Assembly (NCBI RefSeq): GCF_936943645.1
Contig: NZ_CAKZJO010000104.1
Span: 1 to 64,000 of the forward strand
Direction: 5' to 3'
DNA from: an uncultured Bradyrhizobium sp.
GTDB taxonomy: Bacteria; Pseudomonadota; Alphaproteobacteria; Rhizobiales; Xanthobacteraceae
Length of the DNA: 64,000 nucleotides
Numbering within the stretch: position 1 is the first letter of the stretch; every line of letters starts with the position of its first letter. A program made the translations under genes and the position numbers. Under the pieces are notes generated by a model. That model did not search any database and was not told the origin of the DNA. It saw nothing but the letters and a program-made list of their open reading frames with translations. Shown piece after piece: positions 1 through 11,188 of this stretch.

Positions 1-63
1 CGGAAGAGACTCGGGATTTCCACATGCGATAGCCCTGCCCTCCAGGGGAGGGTAAGATTCGGC

Positions 64-510
64 CTACCCGTGCCGGTGCCCGTGCTTGCGCGACTTCCCC
101 GGCTTGCCCTCGCCGGTCGGGATCATCACCACGCGGCCGTAGCGCACGCCGCGTTCGGCGATGATGTGGTCGGCGAAATGCTTGACCTCATCGGCCGAGC
201 CGCGCAGCGCCGTCATCTCCATGCAATTGTCGTCGTCGAGATGGACGTGCAGCGTCGCCAGCGCGAGGTCGTGGTGGCCGTGGAATTCCTGCACCAGTCG
301 CTTCGACAGATCGCGGGCGGCGTGGTCGTAGACATAGACGAGGCCGGCAACGCATGGACCGGTCTGCGCGGTGTCCTCGGTGCTCTGTTGCAGGCCGGCG
401 CGGGCGAGATCGCGGATGATCTCGGAGCGGTTCTGGTAGCCGCGTGCTTCCGCCGCCGCGTCGATCTCCGCCAACAGATCGTCCTCGATCGTGATCGTAA
501 TTCGCTGCAT
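64..510 (-). CDS. nikR: Nickel-responsive ribbon-helix-helix regulator NikR
   Basis: A 148-residue protein of the usual NikR length. The N-terminal ribbon-helix-helix DNA-binding domain (about residues 1-45, starting MQRITITIEDD) is followed by an ACT-like metal-binding domain. The NikR nickel ligands are present at His77, His88, His90 and Cys96 (motif HVHLDDDNC), and the C-terminus is a His-rich tail. The ATG at 510 is chosen because a GGAGAGGA ribosome site precedes it and the RHH fold begins there; a longer frame to 597 overlaps the ATPase gene. It lies 55 bases downstream of a copper ATPase on the same strand, so it is probably cotranscribed. That is an odd partner for a nickel sensor. 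The family normally represses nickel uptake. Confidence 0.93.
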   Translation of the reverse strand: MQRITITIEDDLLAEIDAAAEARGYQNRSEIIRDLARAGLQQSTEDTAQTGPCVAGLVYVYDHAARDLSKRLVQEFHGHHDLALATLHVHLDDDNCMEMTALRGSADEVKHFADHIIAERGVRYGRVVMIPTGEGKPGKSRKHGHRHG

Positions 511-565
511 CGGGTCCTCTCCGCGCATACCGCCGAATGGCTGTTTTACACGGATTTGGTCACTC

Positions 566-3040
<2,475 letters not shown>

Positions 3041-3087
3041 TGCCCTGCTCCGGCTGTATCCGGGTCCTGCCTAGACTCTTGCAACCA

Positions 3088-3104
3088 ATACCCGGTAGGG
3101 GTAT
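3088..3104. promoter_or_regulatory. CsoR-type operator between copA and csoR
   Basis: The sequence ATACCCGGTAGGGGTAT is an inverted repeat with arms ATACCC/GGGTAT around GGTAG. It fits known GC-rich CsoR operators with flanking ATA/TAT. It sits in the 73-base gap between the divergent ATPase and csoR genes, 9 bases before the csoR start codon, so one site could repress both genes. Confidence 0.7.
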
Positions 3105-3113
3105 ATAGACCCC

Positions 3114-3389
3114 ATGCGCAAGGACATCAAGGCATCTGTCGGAAAACGCCTCGGCCGGATCGAGGGTCAGGTTCGCGGCCTCTCGAAAATGGTAGAGGAA
3201 GACCGCTACTGCATCGACATCGTGACGCAGATCTCGGCGGTGCGTGCCGCGCTGCGCCGGGTCGAGGAAGAGATCCTGAAGGACCACGTCGCCCATTGTG
3301 TCGAGCACGCGATCGCGAGCGGCGACAAGGCCGACCAACGTTCGAAGATCGCGGAGCTGATGGCGGTGATCGGACGGGCGGAGCGGTAG
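3114..3389 (+). CDS. csoR: Copper-sensing repressor CsoR
   Basis: A 91-residue all-helical CsoR/RcnR family protein. Cys33, His58 and Cys62 have the exact spacing (25 and 4 residues) of the CsoR Cu(I) site. Cys rather than His at the last ligand, and no N-terminal His3, argue against the nickel/cobalt sensor RcnR. By family precedent it releases DNA on binding Cu(I). It is transcribed away from the Cu-ATPase gene with a candidate operator in the shared gap, which supports copper control of the ATPase and of itself. Confidence 0.92.
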   Translation: MRKDIKASVGKRLGRIEGQVRGLSKMVEEDRYCIDIVTQISAVRAALRRVEEEILKDHVAHCVEHAIASGDKADQRSKIAELMAVIGRAER

Positions 3390-3423
3390 TTCGCGCTCTT
3401 CCCGGCTGTCGTGGCGCAAGGCC

Positions 3424-3550
3424 GTCGTCCCTGCGAACGCAGGGACCCATAGTCACAGGCAGATGTTGGGCTACGGCTAGTCGTGCGGTACTTCTACCGC
3501 AGGCAATCGATAGATCGCGCGGTATGGGTCCCTGCGTTCGCAGGGACGAC
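3424..3550. repeat. Perfect 28-bp inverted repeat, spaced 71 bp
   Basis: Arm 3424-3451 and arm 3523-3550 are exact reverse complements. Each contains the internal palindrome CCCTGCGaaCGCAGGG. It fills the gap between csoR and the convergent gene at 3559. One arm-like end recurs near 6275-6292 and another near 50150-50173, so this is a dispersed intergenic family. Confidence 0.85.
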
Positions 3551-3558
3551 AGCGAGAT

Positions 3559-4539
3559 TTACGCCGCAATCTCGCAAATATCTCCGCGATGCCGCGCGCG
3601 GTACGTCGCGAGTTCGTTGAGTAGCACAAAATGCTCGGAGAACGCGGCTTCCATCTCGGCCGCCGCCTCGCGCATCACTTGCTCAGCCGGAATCTCATCC
3701 GGCGCTTCTTGGTCAATCGCTTCAGGAACGAGCGGCGGCGCACTGATCGTTTCTGGAAACACACTGAATGTGCCCGCTACCTCCTCGAGCGGCTTCTGCT
3801 TGTCGGCCCAGTGCAGCGCGGTGTAGTCGAATCCGTGCACGATGGTGGGTTTGACGACTTCGAAATAGGGCGAGATGTCGAAGTCGCGGGGCATGTAGAG
3901 CGAGGAATCGCGGATGTGCAGGATCTCGCGACGGGCGGCGCGGCTGCCGGCCTTGGTGATCTTCGGCAGGATCGGATAGCGCACCGCATCGAACGCCTGC
4001 GCGATCAGCGCCGAGCAGATGATCTTGGTCGGATCGCCCGAGCCGATCGCGATCATGCGTCGCCGCCAGCGCTGCGGCACCGGCAGCGGAAACAGGAATC
4101 GCATGAGGTCGACGATGTTCTTGGTGTCGTAGCCGAAGCCGATGCGGTTGATCGCATAACGGCAGACCGTGGTGCGGTCCTCATAGGACAGCCCGACCGG
4201 TCGGCAGACGCGGGTGTGATAGGGGAAATATTTCGACAGCGGTGCCGAGGTGACGCCTTCGCCGATATTGGCCTCGATCAGCACGTGCGGCTCGCCGTCG
4301 GGTTCCTCGGCGCCTTCGACCGGGCCGACATAGAGCGCGGCATGCGACCAGGTCGACTGCGTCAGATATTTGATGATGCCGGAGATGCGGTTGTTGCCCT
4401 CGACCAGCAGCACGTCGCCGGGTTCGATGACGCCGCGCAGGTGCTCAGGGTCGCTCGGCGTGAACGGCTCGTAGCCGGGCACCTCCTTGGAGAGGTACGC
4501 GGCAATCAGCTTGCCGACTGAATCTAGGACCGTCCCCAT
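3559..4539 (-). CDS. Permuted papain-like amidohydrolase, YiiX/YaeF (C92) type
   Basis: A 326-residue protein with the circularly permuted NlpC/P60-like fold signature. GDVLLVEG (about 41-48) leads to the catalytic His66 in SHAALYVG. The nucleophile candidate Cys175 lies in KIICSALIAQAF, where it is permuted to follow the His. No signal peptide is evident, so a cytoplasmic or membrane-associated location is likely. Substrates of this family (lipid or peptide amides) are mostly undetermined. It stands alone, convergent with csoR and divergent from the amine oxidase gene. The C-terminal 100 residues are acidic and less conserved. Confidence 0.75.
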   Translation of the reverse strand: MGTVLDSVGKLIAAYLSKEVPGYEPFTPSDPEHLRGVIEPGDVLLVEGNNRISGIIKYLTQSTWSHAALYVGPVEGAEEPDGEPHVLIEANIGEGVTSAPLSKYFPYHTRVCRPVGLSYEDRTTVCRYAINRIGFGYDTKNIVDLMRFLFPLPVPQRWRRRMIAIGSGDPTKIICSALIAQAFDAVRYPILPKITKAGSRAARREILHIRDSSLYMPRDFDISPYFEVVKPTIVHGFDYTALHWADKQKPLEEVAGTFSVFPETISAPPLVPEAIDQEAPDEIPAEQVMREAAAEMEAAFSEHFVLLNELATYRARHRGDICEIAA

Positions 4540-4731
4540 TTCAAACTCCCCCCACGGCCTTTTCCGACCGTCTTTTTCCCTTCTCTATCATGGTCGAAAC
4601 GTCTTGCAATTCGGTTCATCAGTCCGTGAGGTCAAGCACGATTGATTCACCATGATGGTTGCCGTGCAACATCAGATGCGGCAAGGTTCGCTGAGTGTTC
4701 CCGTCAGCCGCAAGTCCTCGGAAACCATGAC

Positions 4732-6123
4732 ATGACAATCACGCGCCGCGGTTTCCTTGTCGCGTCGGCGGCCGTTGCTGCGATGCCGATCCTGCGCGCA
4801 AGTGCCGCGCCCCTGCCGCGCGAGGCCGACATCGTCGTGATCGGCGCGGGGGCTGCCGGAATCGCCGCAGCGCGGCGCATCATGGCAACGGGCCGCAAGG
4901 TCATCGTGCTGGAAGCGGGAGCCCAGATCGGTGGACGCTGTATCACCGACAGCACGACCTTCGAGGTGCCGTTCGAGCGTGGCGCGCGCTGGATGCACAA
5001 TCCCGACACCAATCCGATGATCCGGCTTGCGCGCAATGTCGGGCTGGATGTGTTGCCGGCTCCCACGGGCCAGAAGATGCGCATCGGCCGTCGCAACGCG
5101 CGCGCAGGCGAAACCGAGCAGTTCCTGGCCGCGCTGGTGCGCGCCAACCGCGCCATCGACGAGGCCTCGCGGGCCAAGCTGGACACCTCCTGCGCCTCAG
5201 TCCTGCCCAAGGATCTCGGCGACTGGGCGGGCGCGGCCGAATTCATGCTGGGCGCGGGCTTTGCCGGCAAGGACCTGAAGGAGCTGTCCGCAATCGACAA
5301 GGGGCGTGCGCAGGATCGCAACGCGGCGATTGCGTGTCGTCAAGGTCTGGGCACGCTGATCACGAAGCTCGGCGAGCAGGCGCCGGTGGCGCTGTCGACG
5401 CCGGCGAGCCGGATCGCCTGGAGCAACCGCGACGTCAGCGTCGAGACGCAAGCCGGCAAGATCGCCGCGCGCGCCGTCATCGTCACGGTCTCAACCAACG
5501 TGCTGACATCGGGCATGATCAAGTTCACGCCCGATATTCCCAAACGCACGTTGGACGCGGCGTCGAAACTCGGCCTCGGCAGCTACGATCGCATCGTGCT
5601 GCAGCTGCCGGGTAATCCGCTCGGCCTGTCGCGCGACGATGTCCTCATCGAGCAGAGCAACTCGACGCGCACCGGCATGATGTTTGCCAATATCGGTGGC
5701 TCCTCGCTCTGCTCCATCGATGTCGGCGGCGCGTTCGGCCGCGACCTTTCCGAGCAGGGCGAGAAGGCGATGGCCGCCTTCGCGCAGGAATGGATCACAA
5801 AGCTGTTCGGCAGCGAAGCCGCGTCCGCCGTGCAGAAGACCAGCGCGACGCGATGGAATGCGTCGCCTTACGTGATGGGCGCGATGTCGGCGGCCTCCCC
5901 GGGCGGTCAATTGTCACGAAGAATCCTGACAGAGCCGATCGGCAACGTGTTCCTCGCAGGCGAGGCCACCCACGAGACGCTGTGGGGCACCGTCGATGGC
6001 GCCTGGGAAAGCGGCGAGCGCGCCGCGGACGCCGCCTTGCGCAAGATCGGTGCACTGAAGGACGAGCCCGCCGACGTGCCGACGCAGTCGACGAAGAAGC
6101 GGCGCGTGCCGAGGCCGCATTAG
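4732..6123 (+). CDS. Tat-exported FAD-dependent amine oxidase family protein
   Basis: The ATG at 4732 gives a 463-residue protein opening with a twin-arginine signal (TRRGFLVASAAV), so export in folded form with FAD bound is expected. After the cleavage region comes the Rossmann FAD motif VIGAGAAGIAAARR, then EAGAQIGGRC. The C-terminal flavin-contact segment is NVFLAGEATHETLWGTVDGAWESG. This pattern is that of flavin monoamine oxidase and related enzymes. The amine substrate cannot be told from sequence. The longer frame from 4642 would bury the Tat signal and is rejected. Flanking genes give no clue to the pathway. Confidence 0.85.
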   Translation: MTITRRGFLVASAAVAAMPILRASAAPLPREADIVVIGAGAAGIAAARRIMATGRKVIVLEAGAQIGGRCITDSTTFEVPFERGARWMHNPDTNPMIRLARNVGLDVLPAPTGQKMRIGRRNARAGETEQFLAALVRANRAIDEASRAKLDTSCASVLPKDLGDWAGAAEFMLGAGFAGKDLKELSAIDKGRAQDRNAAIACRQGLGTLITKLGEQAPVALSTPASRIAWSNRDVSVETQAGKIAARAVIVTVSTNVLTSGMIKFTPDIPKRTLDAASKLGLGSYDRIVLQLPGNPLGLSRDDVLIEQSNSTRTGMMFANIGGSSLCSIDVGGAFGRDLSEQGEKAMAAFAQEWITKLFGSEAASAVQKTSATRWNASPYVMGAMSAASPGGQLSRRILTEPIGNVFLAGEATHETLWGTVDGAWESGERAADAALRKIGALKDEPADVPTQSTKKRRVPRPH

Positions 6124-6149
6124 GGCAATCTGCTGCAAAACACTCCGCT

Positions 6150-6292
6150 GTCGTCCCGGACAAGCGCGCCTCAAGGCGCGCGCCGATCCGGGATCCATAA
6201 CCACAGGGAGTAGTTTGACGAAGACTCGCGGTGACCAGCTCGCACTAAAAGAGCTGACCGGGGTAATGAGTCCCCGCGTTCGCAGGGACGAC
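6150..6292. repeat. Intergenic palindromic repeat element
   Basis: It begins GTCGTCCCGGACAAGCGCG and ends CGCAGGGACGAC, so the outer ends are inverted (GTCGTCCC/GGGACGAC). An internal GCGCGCC..GGCGCGC hairpin follows the left end. The same layout recurs at 50009-50173. It fills the 177-base gap between the amine oxidase and TauE genes, and no gene is seen there. Confidence 0.75.
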
Positions 6293-6300
6293 GGCAGGGG

Positions 6301-7071
6301 CTACCGCAAGATCCCGTCCAGCGCCGGCAGTCCGAAAACCACCGCCATCGCGATCAGCGCGTAGCAGATGCCGCGAAACATCTTTTCGCTCGCACGGCCG
6401 AACAGCGAGGCGCCGAAAGCAACGCCAACCGCATAGACCGGCCCCACGATCAGCGAGAGCACCAGAGATTCGCGGCTGATCAGCCCCGTGGTCGCATAGC
6501 TGACCATCGAGAAGAAATCGGACGCGCCGAAGAACAGCAAGATGTTGGCGCGTGCGACGATCGGGGCGATCGGGCGTCCCAGCCAATAGCCGACGATCGG
6601 CGGGCCGCCGGTCTGCGCGAGGCCGCTGCAAAAGCCCGAGAGGCCACCAATGCCGACCGAGAGCCAGGCGTGGTCCTTGCCGCGATAGCGCCAGCCTGAG
6701 AGCAGCAGAAGCAGCAGCGCGGCGACGAAGCAGGAGATGATCCAGCGCGTGGTGACGGGCTCGAGCACGCTGAGGAAATAGGTGCCGACGGGGACGCCGA
6801 CCAGCGCGCCCAGCACGATCACGGCGGTCGCCTTGCGGTCCGCCTTGCGCCAGGCGTCCGGCAGCAGCGGCGCCGCCGCGACGAAATCGATGACGAGCAA
6901 GAGCGCCGCGACCAGCCGGGGCGCTGCGAAGCTGCTGGCCAGCGGCATAAAGATCAGCGCCGAGCCGAAGCCGGAGAAGCCGCGGGCGGTGCCCGAAACG
7001 AAGGCGACGGCGCAGAGCGCCATCGCAATGGTGAGGCTGACGTCCTTCGGAAGTAAATCCGCGAAGGTCAT
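6301..7071 (-). CDS. TauE/SafE family sulfite or organosulfur exporter
   Basis: A 256-residue hydrophobic protein with about eight membrane segments and the duplicated half-structure of the TauE/SafE family. Conserved Gly/Pro-rich segments include GFSGFGSALIFMPL in the first half and GGLSGFCSGLAQTGGPPIVGYW in the second. Family members export sulfite, sulfoacetate or related anions, and the substrate here is not determinable. The start codon overlaps the pheT stop codon by ATGA (7068-7071), so it is probably translated by reinitiation after pheT. This coupling to a tRNA synthetase looks positional rather than functional. Confidence 0.88.
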   Translation of the reverse strand: MTFADLLPKDVSLTIAMALCAVAFVSGTARGFSGFGSALIFMPLASSFAAPRLVAALLLVIDFVAAAPLLPDAWRKADRKATAVIVLGALVGVPVGTYFLSVLEPVTTRWIISCFVAALLLLLLSGWRYRGKDHAWLSVGIGGLSGFCSGLAQTGGPPIVGYWLGRPIAPIVARANILLFFGASDFFSMVSYATTGLISRESLVLSLIVGPVYAVGVAFGASLFGRASEKMFRGICYALIAMAVVFGLPALDGILR

Positions 7072-9476
7072 CCGCGCAAGACGCCGCCGGTCTTCTTGGT
7101 GACCTCGGCGACGATCTTGGCCGCGACGGCTTCGATCTCCTGATCGGTCAAGGTCTTCTCGCGCGGCTGGAGCGTGACCGCGACCGCGATCGATTTCTTG
7201 TCGTCGTCGATGCCCTTGCCCTCGTAGACGTCGAAGACGTTCACGCCGGTAATCAGCTTCTTGTCGACACCCTGCGCGGCACGCACGATGTCGGCGGCTT
7301 TGACGGTGCGGTCGACGATGAAGGCGAAGTCGCGGGACACCGGCTGGAACGCCGACAGCTCGATCAGGGGCTTTGCGCGCGTCGGCTTCTTCTTGGCCTC
7401 GGGGATGCGGTCGAGGATCACCTCGAACACGACGAGCGGGCCGTCGGCGCCGAGCGCCTCGAGCGCGCGGGGATGCACCTCACCGAAATAGCCGAGCACG
7501 TTCTGCGGCCCGATCTGGATCGTGCCGGAGCGCCCGGGATGCAGCCATTTCGGGCCGCCCGCGACGATCTGCAGCGCCTGCATCGGCGCGCCGGCTGCTG
7601 CCAGCACCGCAAGTGCATCCGCCTTGGCGTCGAATGCATCGGCTGGCGCCGAGCCGGTCCAGTGCCGTCCGAGTCCTTCGGACGACGCAAAGCCGCGGCG
7701 CACGCCGCTCGCCGCCATGAACTGGTCCTGCGGACGATCGCCCTTGAAGATCTGGCCGACCTCGAACAGCGCGACGTCGCTCACGCCGCGATTGGCGTTG
7801 GCTTGAGCCGCTGCGATCAGGCCCGCGAGCAGGGTCGGGCGCATGTCGGAGAGGTCGGACGCGATCGGGTTGGCCACTTCGAGGTCGCGCTGGCCGCCGC
7901 CGAACAATTCGGCAGCAATCTTGGTGATGAACGACCAGGTCACGGCCTCGACGATGCCGCGGCTCGCCAGCGCACGCCGGGCGCGGCGGGTGCGCAGCTG
8001 CAGCGGCGTCAGCACCGGCTTGCGCGCGTCGTCGCCGCGCTCGAACGGTGTCATCGGCACCTTGTCGACGCCGAAGATGCGGACGATCTCCTCGACGATG
8101 TCGGCCTTGCCGTGCACGTCGGAGCGCCACGAGGGCACCGCGACCTTCACGACCGGGCCGGGGCCCGCCATCATGAAGCCGAGATGCGTCAGGATGCGCT
8201 TCATCTCCGGCTGCGGCACCTCGATGCCGGAGAGGCGCTTCACTTCAGTGATCGGGAAATCGATCACGCGGTCATCGGCAAAGGACTTGCCGACCACGAC
8301 GTTCTCTGACGGCGTGCCGCCGCACATCTCCATCACCAGCCTGGTCGCGAGCTCGAGGCCGGGCACCATGAAGGCGGGATCGACGCCGCGCTCGAAGCGG
8401 TAGCGCGCGTCCGAATTGATGCCGAGCTTGCGGCCGGTCTGGGCGATGTTGATCTCGTTCCACAACGCCGATTCGATCAGCACGTCGGTAGTGCTCTCGT
8501 CGCAGCCCGAGGCCTCGCCGCCCATGATGCCGGCAAGCGATTCCACGCCATGCTCGTCGGCGATCACGCAAGTTGAGGGATCGAGATTGTAGGTGCGGCC
8601 GTCGAGCGCGAGCAGCGTCTCGCCGTCGCGCGCGCGGCGCACCACGAGATTGCCCTTCACCTTGTTGGCGTCGAACACGTGCAGCGGGCGCGCGCGGTCG
8701 TAGGTCATGAAGTTGGTGATGTCGACCAGCGCGTTGATCGGGCGCAGGCCGATTGCCGTCAGTCGCTTCTGCAGCCATTCCGGCGACGGTCCGTTCTTCA
8801 CACCGCGCACGAGGCGGAGCGCGAAGCCGGGACAGAGCGTGGCGTCCTCGACCGTGACCTTCACGGGACACGGAAATTCGCCCTTGATCGGCTTGATCGT
8901 GGGGTCCTTGAACTTGCCCATGTCGGCGGCGGCGAGGTCACGCGCGATGCCGTGCACGCCGGTGCAGTCCTGCCGGTTCGGCGTCAGATTGATCTCGACC
9001 ACGGGATCGCCGAGCGCGGCCCATTCGGCATAGCCGGCGCCAACAGGGGCATCCGCCGGCAATTCCATGATGCCGTCATGATCGTTGGAGATCTGCAGCT
9101 CTGCGGCCGAGCACAGCATGCCGCGGCTCTCCACGCCGCGAATGGTGCCGACGCCCAGCGTGATGTCCTTGCCGGGAATGTAGGTTCCGGGCGGCGAGAA
9201 CACGCTGACGAGACCCGCACGCGCATTCGGCGCGCCGCACACCACCTGCACCGGCGCACCGCCATCGCCGGTGTCGACCATGCAGACGCGCAGGCGATCC
9301 GCATTCGGATGCTGCTCGGCCGAGATCACCTTCGCGATGGTGAAGGGTTTCAGCGCCTTCGCCTTGTCCTCGATGTTCTCGACCTCGAGCCCGATCATGG
9401 TGAGCTTCTCGGCGAGCCTGTCGAGCGGCTCGTCGGTCTCGAGATGGTCCTTCAGCCAGGAGAGGGTGAATTTCAT
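7068..9476 (-). CDS. pheT: Phenylalanine--tRNA ligase beta subunit
   Basis: An 802-residue protein of normal PheT length. The N-terminus carries the EMAP/OB tRNA-binding domain (HPNADRLRVCMVDTG). The B3/B4 editing domain (LDGRTY, GGEASGCDESTTDVLIE) and B5 domain follow, and the last 95 residues form the FDX-ACB anticodon-binding domain (FQPVSRDFAFIVDRT). It joins PheS in an alpha2-beta2 enzyme that charges tRNA-Phe. Its ATG overlaps the stop of the DUF559 gene by four bases, so a gene normally directly next to pheS is here separated from it by an inserted frame. Confidence 0.97.
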   Translation of the reverse strand: MKFTLSWLKDHLETDEPLDRLAEKLTMIGLEVENIEDKAKALKPFTIAKVISAEQHPNADRLRVCMVDTGDGGAPVQVVCGAPNARAGLVSVFSPPGTYIPGKDITLGVGTIRGVESRGMLCSAAELQISNDHDGIMELPADAPVGAGYAEWAALGDPVVEINLTPNRQDCTGVHGIARDLAAADMGKFKDPTIKPIKGEFPCPVKVTVEDATLCPGFALRLVRGVKNGPSPEWLQKRLTAIGLRPINALVDITNFMTYDRARPLHVFDANKVKGNLVVRRARDGETLLALDGRTYNLDPSTCVIADEHGVESLAGIMGGEASGCDESTTDVLIESALWNEINIAQTGRKLGINSDARYRFERGVDPAFMVPGLELATRLVMEMCGGTPSENVVVGKSFADDRVIDFPITEVKRLSGIEVPQPEMKRILTHLGFMMAGPGPVVKVAVPSWRSDVHGKADIVEEIVRIFGVDKVPMTPFERGDDARKPVLTPLQLRTRRARRALASRGIVEAVTWSFITKIAAELFGGGQRDLEVANPIASDLSDMRPTLLAGLIAAAQANANRGVSDVALFEVGQIFKGDRPQDQFMAASGVRRGFASSEGLGRHWTGSAPADAFDAKADALAVLAAAGAPMQALQIVAGGPKWLHPGRSGTIQIGPQNVLGYFGEVHPRALEALGADGPLVVFEVILDRIPEAKKKPTRAKPLIELSAFQPVSRDFAFIVDRTVKAADIVRAAQGVDKKLITGVNVFDVYEGKGIDDDKKSIAVAVTLQPREKTLTDQEIEAVAAKIVAEVTKKTGGVLRG

Positions 9477-9931
9477 GGCTGTTTCTTCTCCACGGAGACG
9501 GTCTGCTCCCTCTCCCGCTTGCGGGGGAGGGCTGGGGTGGGGGCTCTCTCCGCGACGGTGGTCGCGATTGTTTCGAGAACGCCGCCACGATTGGTCATGA
9601 CGTCGAGATTGCTGAAGCGAAGCACCTTGAATCCCTTCGCTTCGATCGCGGCAGAGCGACGCGCGTCGGCGCGTTCGCCTTCATCAGTGAAGTGCTGGCC
9701 GCCATCGAGCTCGATGACGAGCTTGGCGGCGTGGCAGATGAAATCGGCGATGTAGCGATCGATCGGCACCTGGCGACGGAAGCTCGCGCCGTTCAATCGG
9801 TGGCCGCGCAGCTCCGACCAGAGGATGCGCTCCGCATCGGTCAAGTCGCGCCTGAGCGCGCGCGCATTGCCTCGCAGCTTGCCTGAGACCGTCCAGTCCG
9901 GATGTTCAGGATCGACCATTGGCAACCCCAT
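9473..9931 (-). CDS. DUF559 (Vsr/restriction-endonuclease-like fold) protein between pheS and pheT
   Basis: A protein of 152 residues from ATG 9931, or 148 from ATG 9919. The DUF559 core shows RRDLTDAERILWSELR, then GASFRRQVPIDRYIADFIC, then VIELDGGQH, a PD-(D/E)xK-like layout in which ADFIC and VIELDGGQH carry the putative acidic metal ligands. The last 30 residues (APTPALPRKRERE) are encoded by one arm of an inverted repeat, so the C-terminus is repeat-derived. The stop overlaps the pheT start as ATGA. Function in this family is unproven; nuclease activity is an inference from fold. Confidence 0.85.
   Translation of the reverse strand: MGLPMVDPEHPDWTVSGKLRGNARALRRDLTDAERILWSELRGHRLNGASFRRQVPIDRYIADFICHAAKLVIELDGGQHFTDEGERADARRSAAIEAKGFKVLRFSNLDVMTNRGGVLETIATTVAERAPTPALPRKREREQTVSVEKKQP
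9506..9550 (+). repeat. Left arm of inverted repeat flanking the DUF559 gene
   Basis: A 45-base arm containing CTCCCTCTCCCGCTTGCGGG. It is the near-perfect reverse complement of 9936-9979 and carries its own CCC-GCTTGC-GGG hairpin. It encodes the C-terminal tail of the DUF559 protein. Confidence 0.85.
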
Positions 9932-9935
9932 CGCC

Positions 9936-9979
9936 GAGAGACCCCCACCCCAACCCTCCCCCGCAAGCGGGAGAGGGAG
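9936..9979 (-). repeat. Right arm of inverted repeat flanking the DUF559 gene
   Basis: The reverse complement matches 9506-9550 over its whole length except one C/T change and one base of indel. It lies just upstream of the DUF559 start and downstream of pheS. Confidence 0.85.
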
Positions 9980-10023
9980 TCCGACCGTCCTTGTGGCTAG
10001 AGCAATCGTGTCCCGGCAAGCGT

Positions 10024-11106
10024 TCACGAGCTCAGCCCTCCGGCAAGCGTTGGCACTTCGAGCGGCTTGAAGCCGTAATGGGACAGCCAGCGGACGTCGC
10101 TGTCGAACAGCTGGCGCAGGTCGGCGATGCCGTATTTCAGCATGGCGATGCGGTCGATGCCCATGCCCCAGGCAAAGCCCTGGTACTCGTCGGGATCGAT
10201 GCCGCAGGCGCGCAGCACGTTCGGATGCACCATGCCGCAGCCGAGAATCTCCAGCCAGTCCTCGCCCTCGCCGAAGCGGATCTCGCCCTTGTCGCGGCGG
10301 CACTGGATGTCGACTTCCAGCGACGGCTCGGTGAACGGGAAGAACGACGGGCGGAAACGCATGTTGATGTGGTCCACCTCGAAGAACGCCTTGCAGAACT
10401 CGTGCAGGATCCATTTGAGGTGGCCGAGATGCGAGGTCTTGTCGATGACGAGGCCTTCGACCTGGTGGAATTGCGGCGTGTGGGTCGCGTCCGAATCGAT
10501 GCGGTAGGTGCGGCCCGGGCAGATCACGCGGATCGGCGGCTTCTGGCTCAGCATGGTGCGCACCTGCACCGGCGAAGTGTGGGTTCGCAGCAGCATTCGC
10601 GAGCCGTCTTCCTTCGGATGGAAGAAGAACGTGTCGTGCATCTCGCGCGCCGGATGACCTTCCGGGAAGTTCAGCTTGGTGAAGTTGTAATCGTCGGTCT
10701 CGATGTCGGGGCCTTCGGCGACCGAGAATCCCATGTCGGCGAAGATCGTGGTCAGTTCGTCCCAGACCTGGCTCAGCGGATGGATGCGGCCGGCCTCCGC
10801 CGGCGCATCGCGCAGCGGCAGGGTGACGTCGACGGTTTCGGACGCGAGCCGGGCATCGAGCGCGGCCGATTTCAGCACATCGCGCCTTGCGGCCAGCGCC
10901 GCAGTGACCTTGTCCTTGGCCTGGTTGATCGCCGCGCCCTGGGTCTTGCGTTCGTCGGGCGACATTTTGCCGAGCGTGGCGAGCAGCGCGGAGATCGAGC
11001 CCTTCTTGCCGAGCGCTGCGACGCGCACCGCTTCGAGCGCGGCTTCGTCGCCGGCGGCGGCGACGTCGGCGATGATCTGGGCTTGGAGCTGGGCTAGATC
11101 GGTCAT
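10024..11106 (-). CDS. pheS: Phenylalanine--tRNA ligase alpha subunit
   Basis: A 360-residue protein matching PheS length. The N-terminal coiled-coil (about 1-90) is followed by the class II catalytic core with motif 2 (HDTFFFHPKEDGSRMLLRTHTSPVQ region) and motif 3 near the C-terminus (GMGIDRIAMLKYGI). The substrate-pocket segments FTEPSLEVD and GCGMVHPNVL are intact. It forms the Phe-activating subunit of the alpha2-beta2 synthetase. The order rplT-pheS-[DUF559]-pheT on one strand suggests a common transcript interrupted by the DUF559 cassette. Confidence 0.97.
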   Translation of the reverse strand: MTDLAQLQAQIIADVAAAGDEAALEAVRVAALGKKGSISALLATLGKMSPDERKTQGAAINQAKDKVTAALAARRDVLKSAALDARLASETVDVTLPLRDAPAEAGRIHPLSQVWDELTTIFADMGFSVAEGPDIETDDYNFTKLNFPEGHPAREMHDTFFFHPKEDGSRMLLRTHTSPVQVRTMLSQKPPIRVICPGRTYRIDSDATHTPQFHQVEGLVIDKTSHLGHLKWILHEFCKAFFEVDHINMRFRPSFFPFTEPSLEVDIQCRRDKGEIRFGEGEDWLEILGCGMVHPNVLRACGIDPDEYQGFAWGMGIDRIAMLKYGIADLRQLFDSDVRWLSHYGFKPLEVPTLAGGLSS

Positions 11107-11164
11107 GGCAATCCCTTTTGGCCAGGATGCTGAGCCGATGATCCTAGCCCGTTACGCCCGGCCC

Positions 11165-11188
11165 AAAAGCGCGAAGCGCGTCTTCGCG
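11165..11188 (-). terminator. Possible terminator or attenuator between rplT and pheS
   Basis: On the minus strand a 7-bp stem CGCGAAG/CTTCGCG is followed by GCTTTT. The T-run is short, so readthrough into pheS is likely. The 235-base gap holds no gene. Confidence 0.35.

Noticed and set aside
9932..10414. Upstream extension of the DUF559 frame into pheS
   Set aside because: The extra 160 residues are pheS in another frame; DUF559 similarity starts only after the repeat arm.
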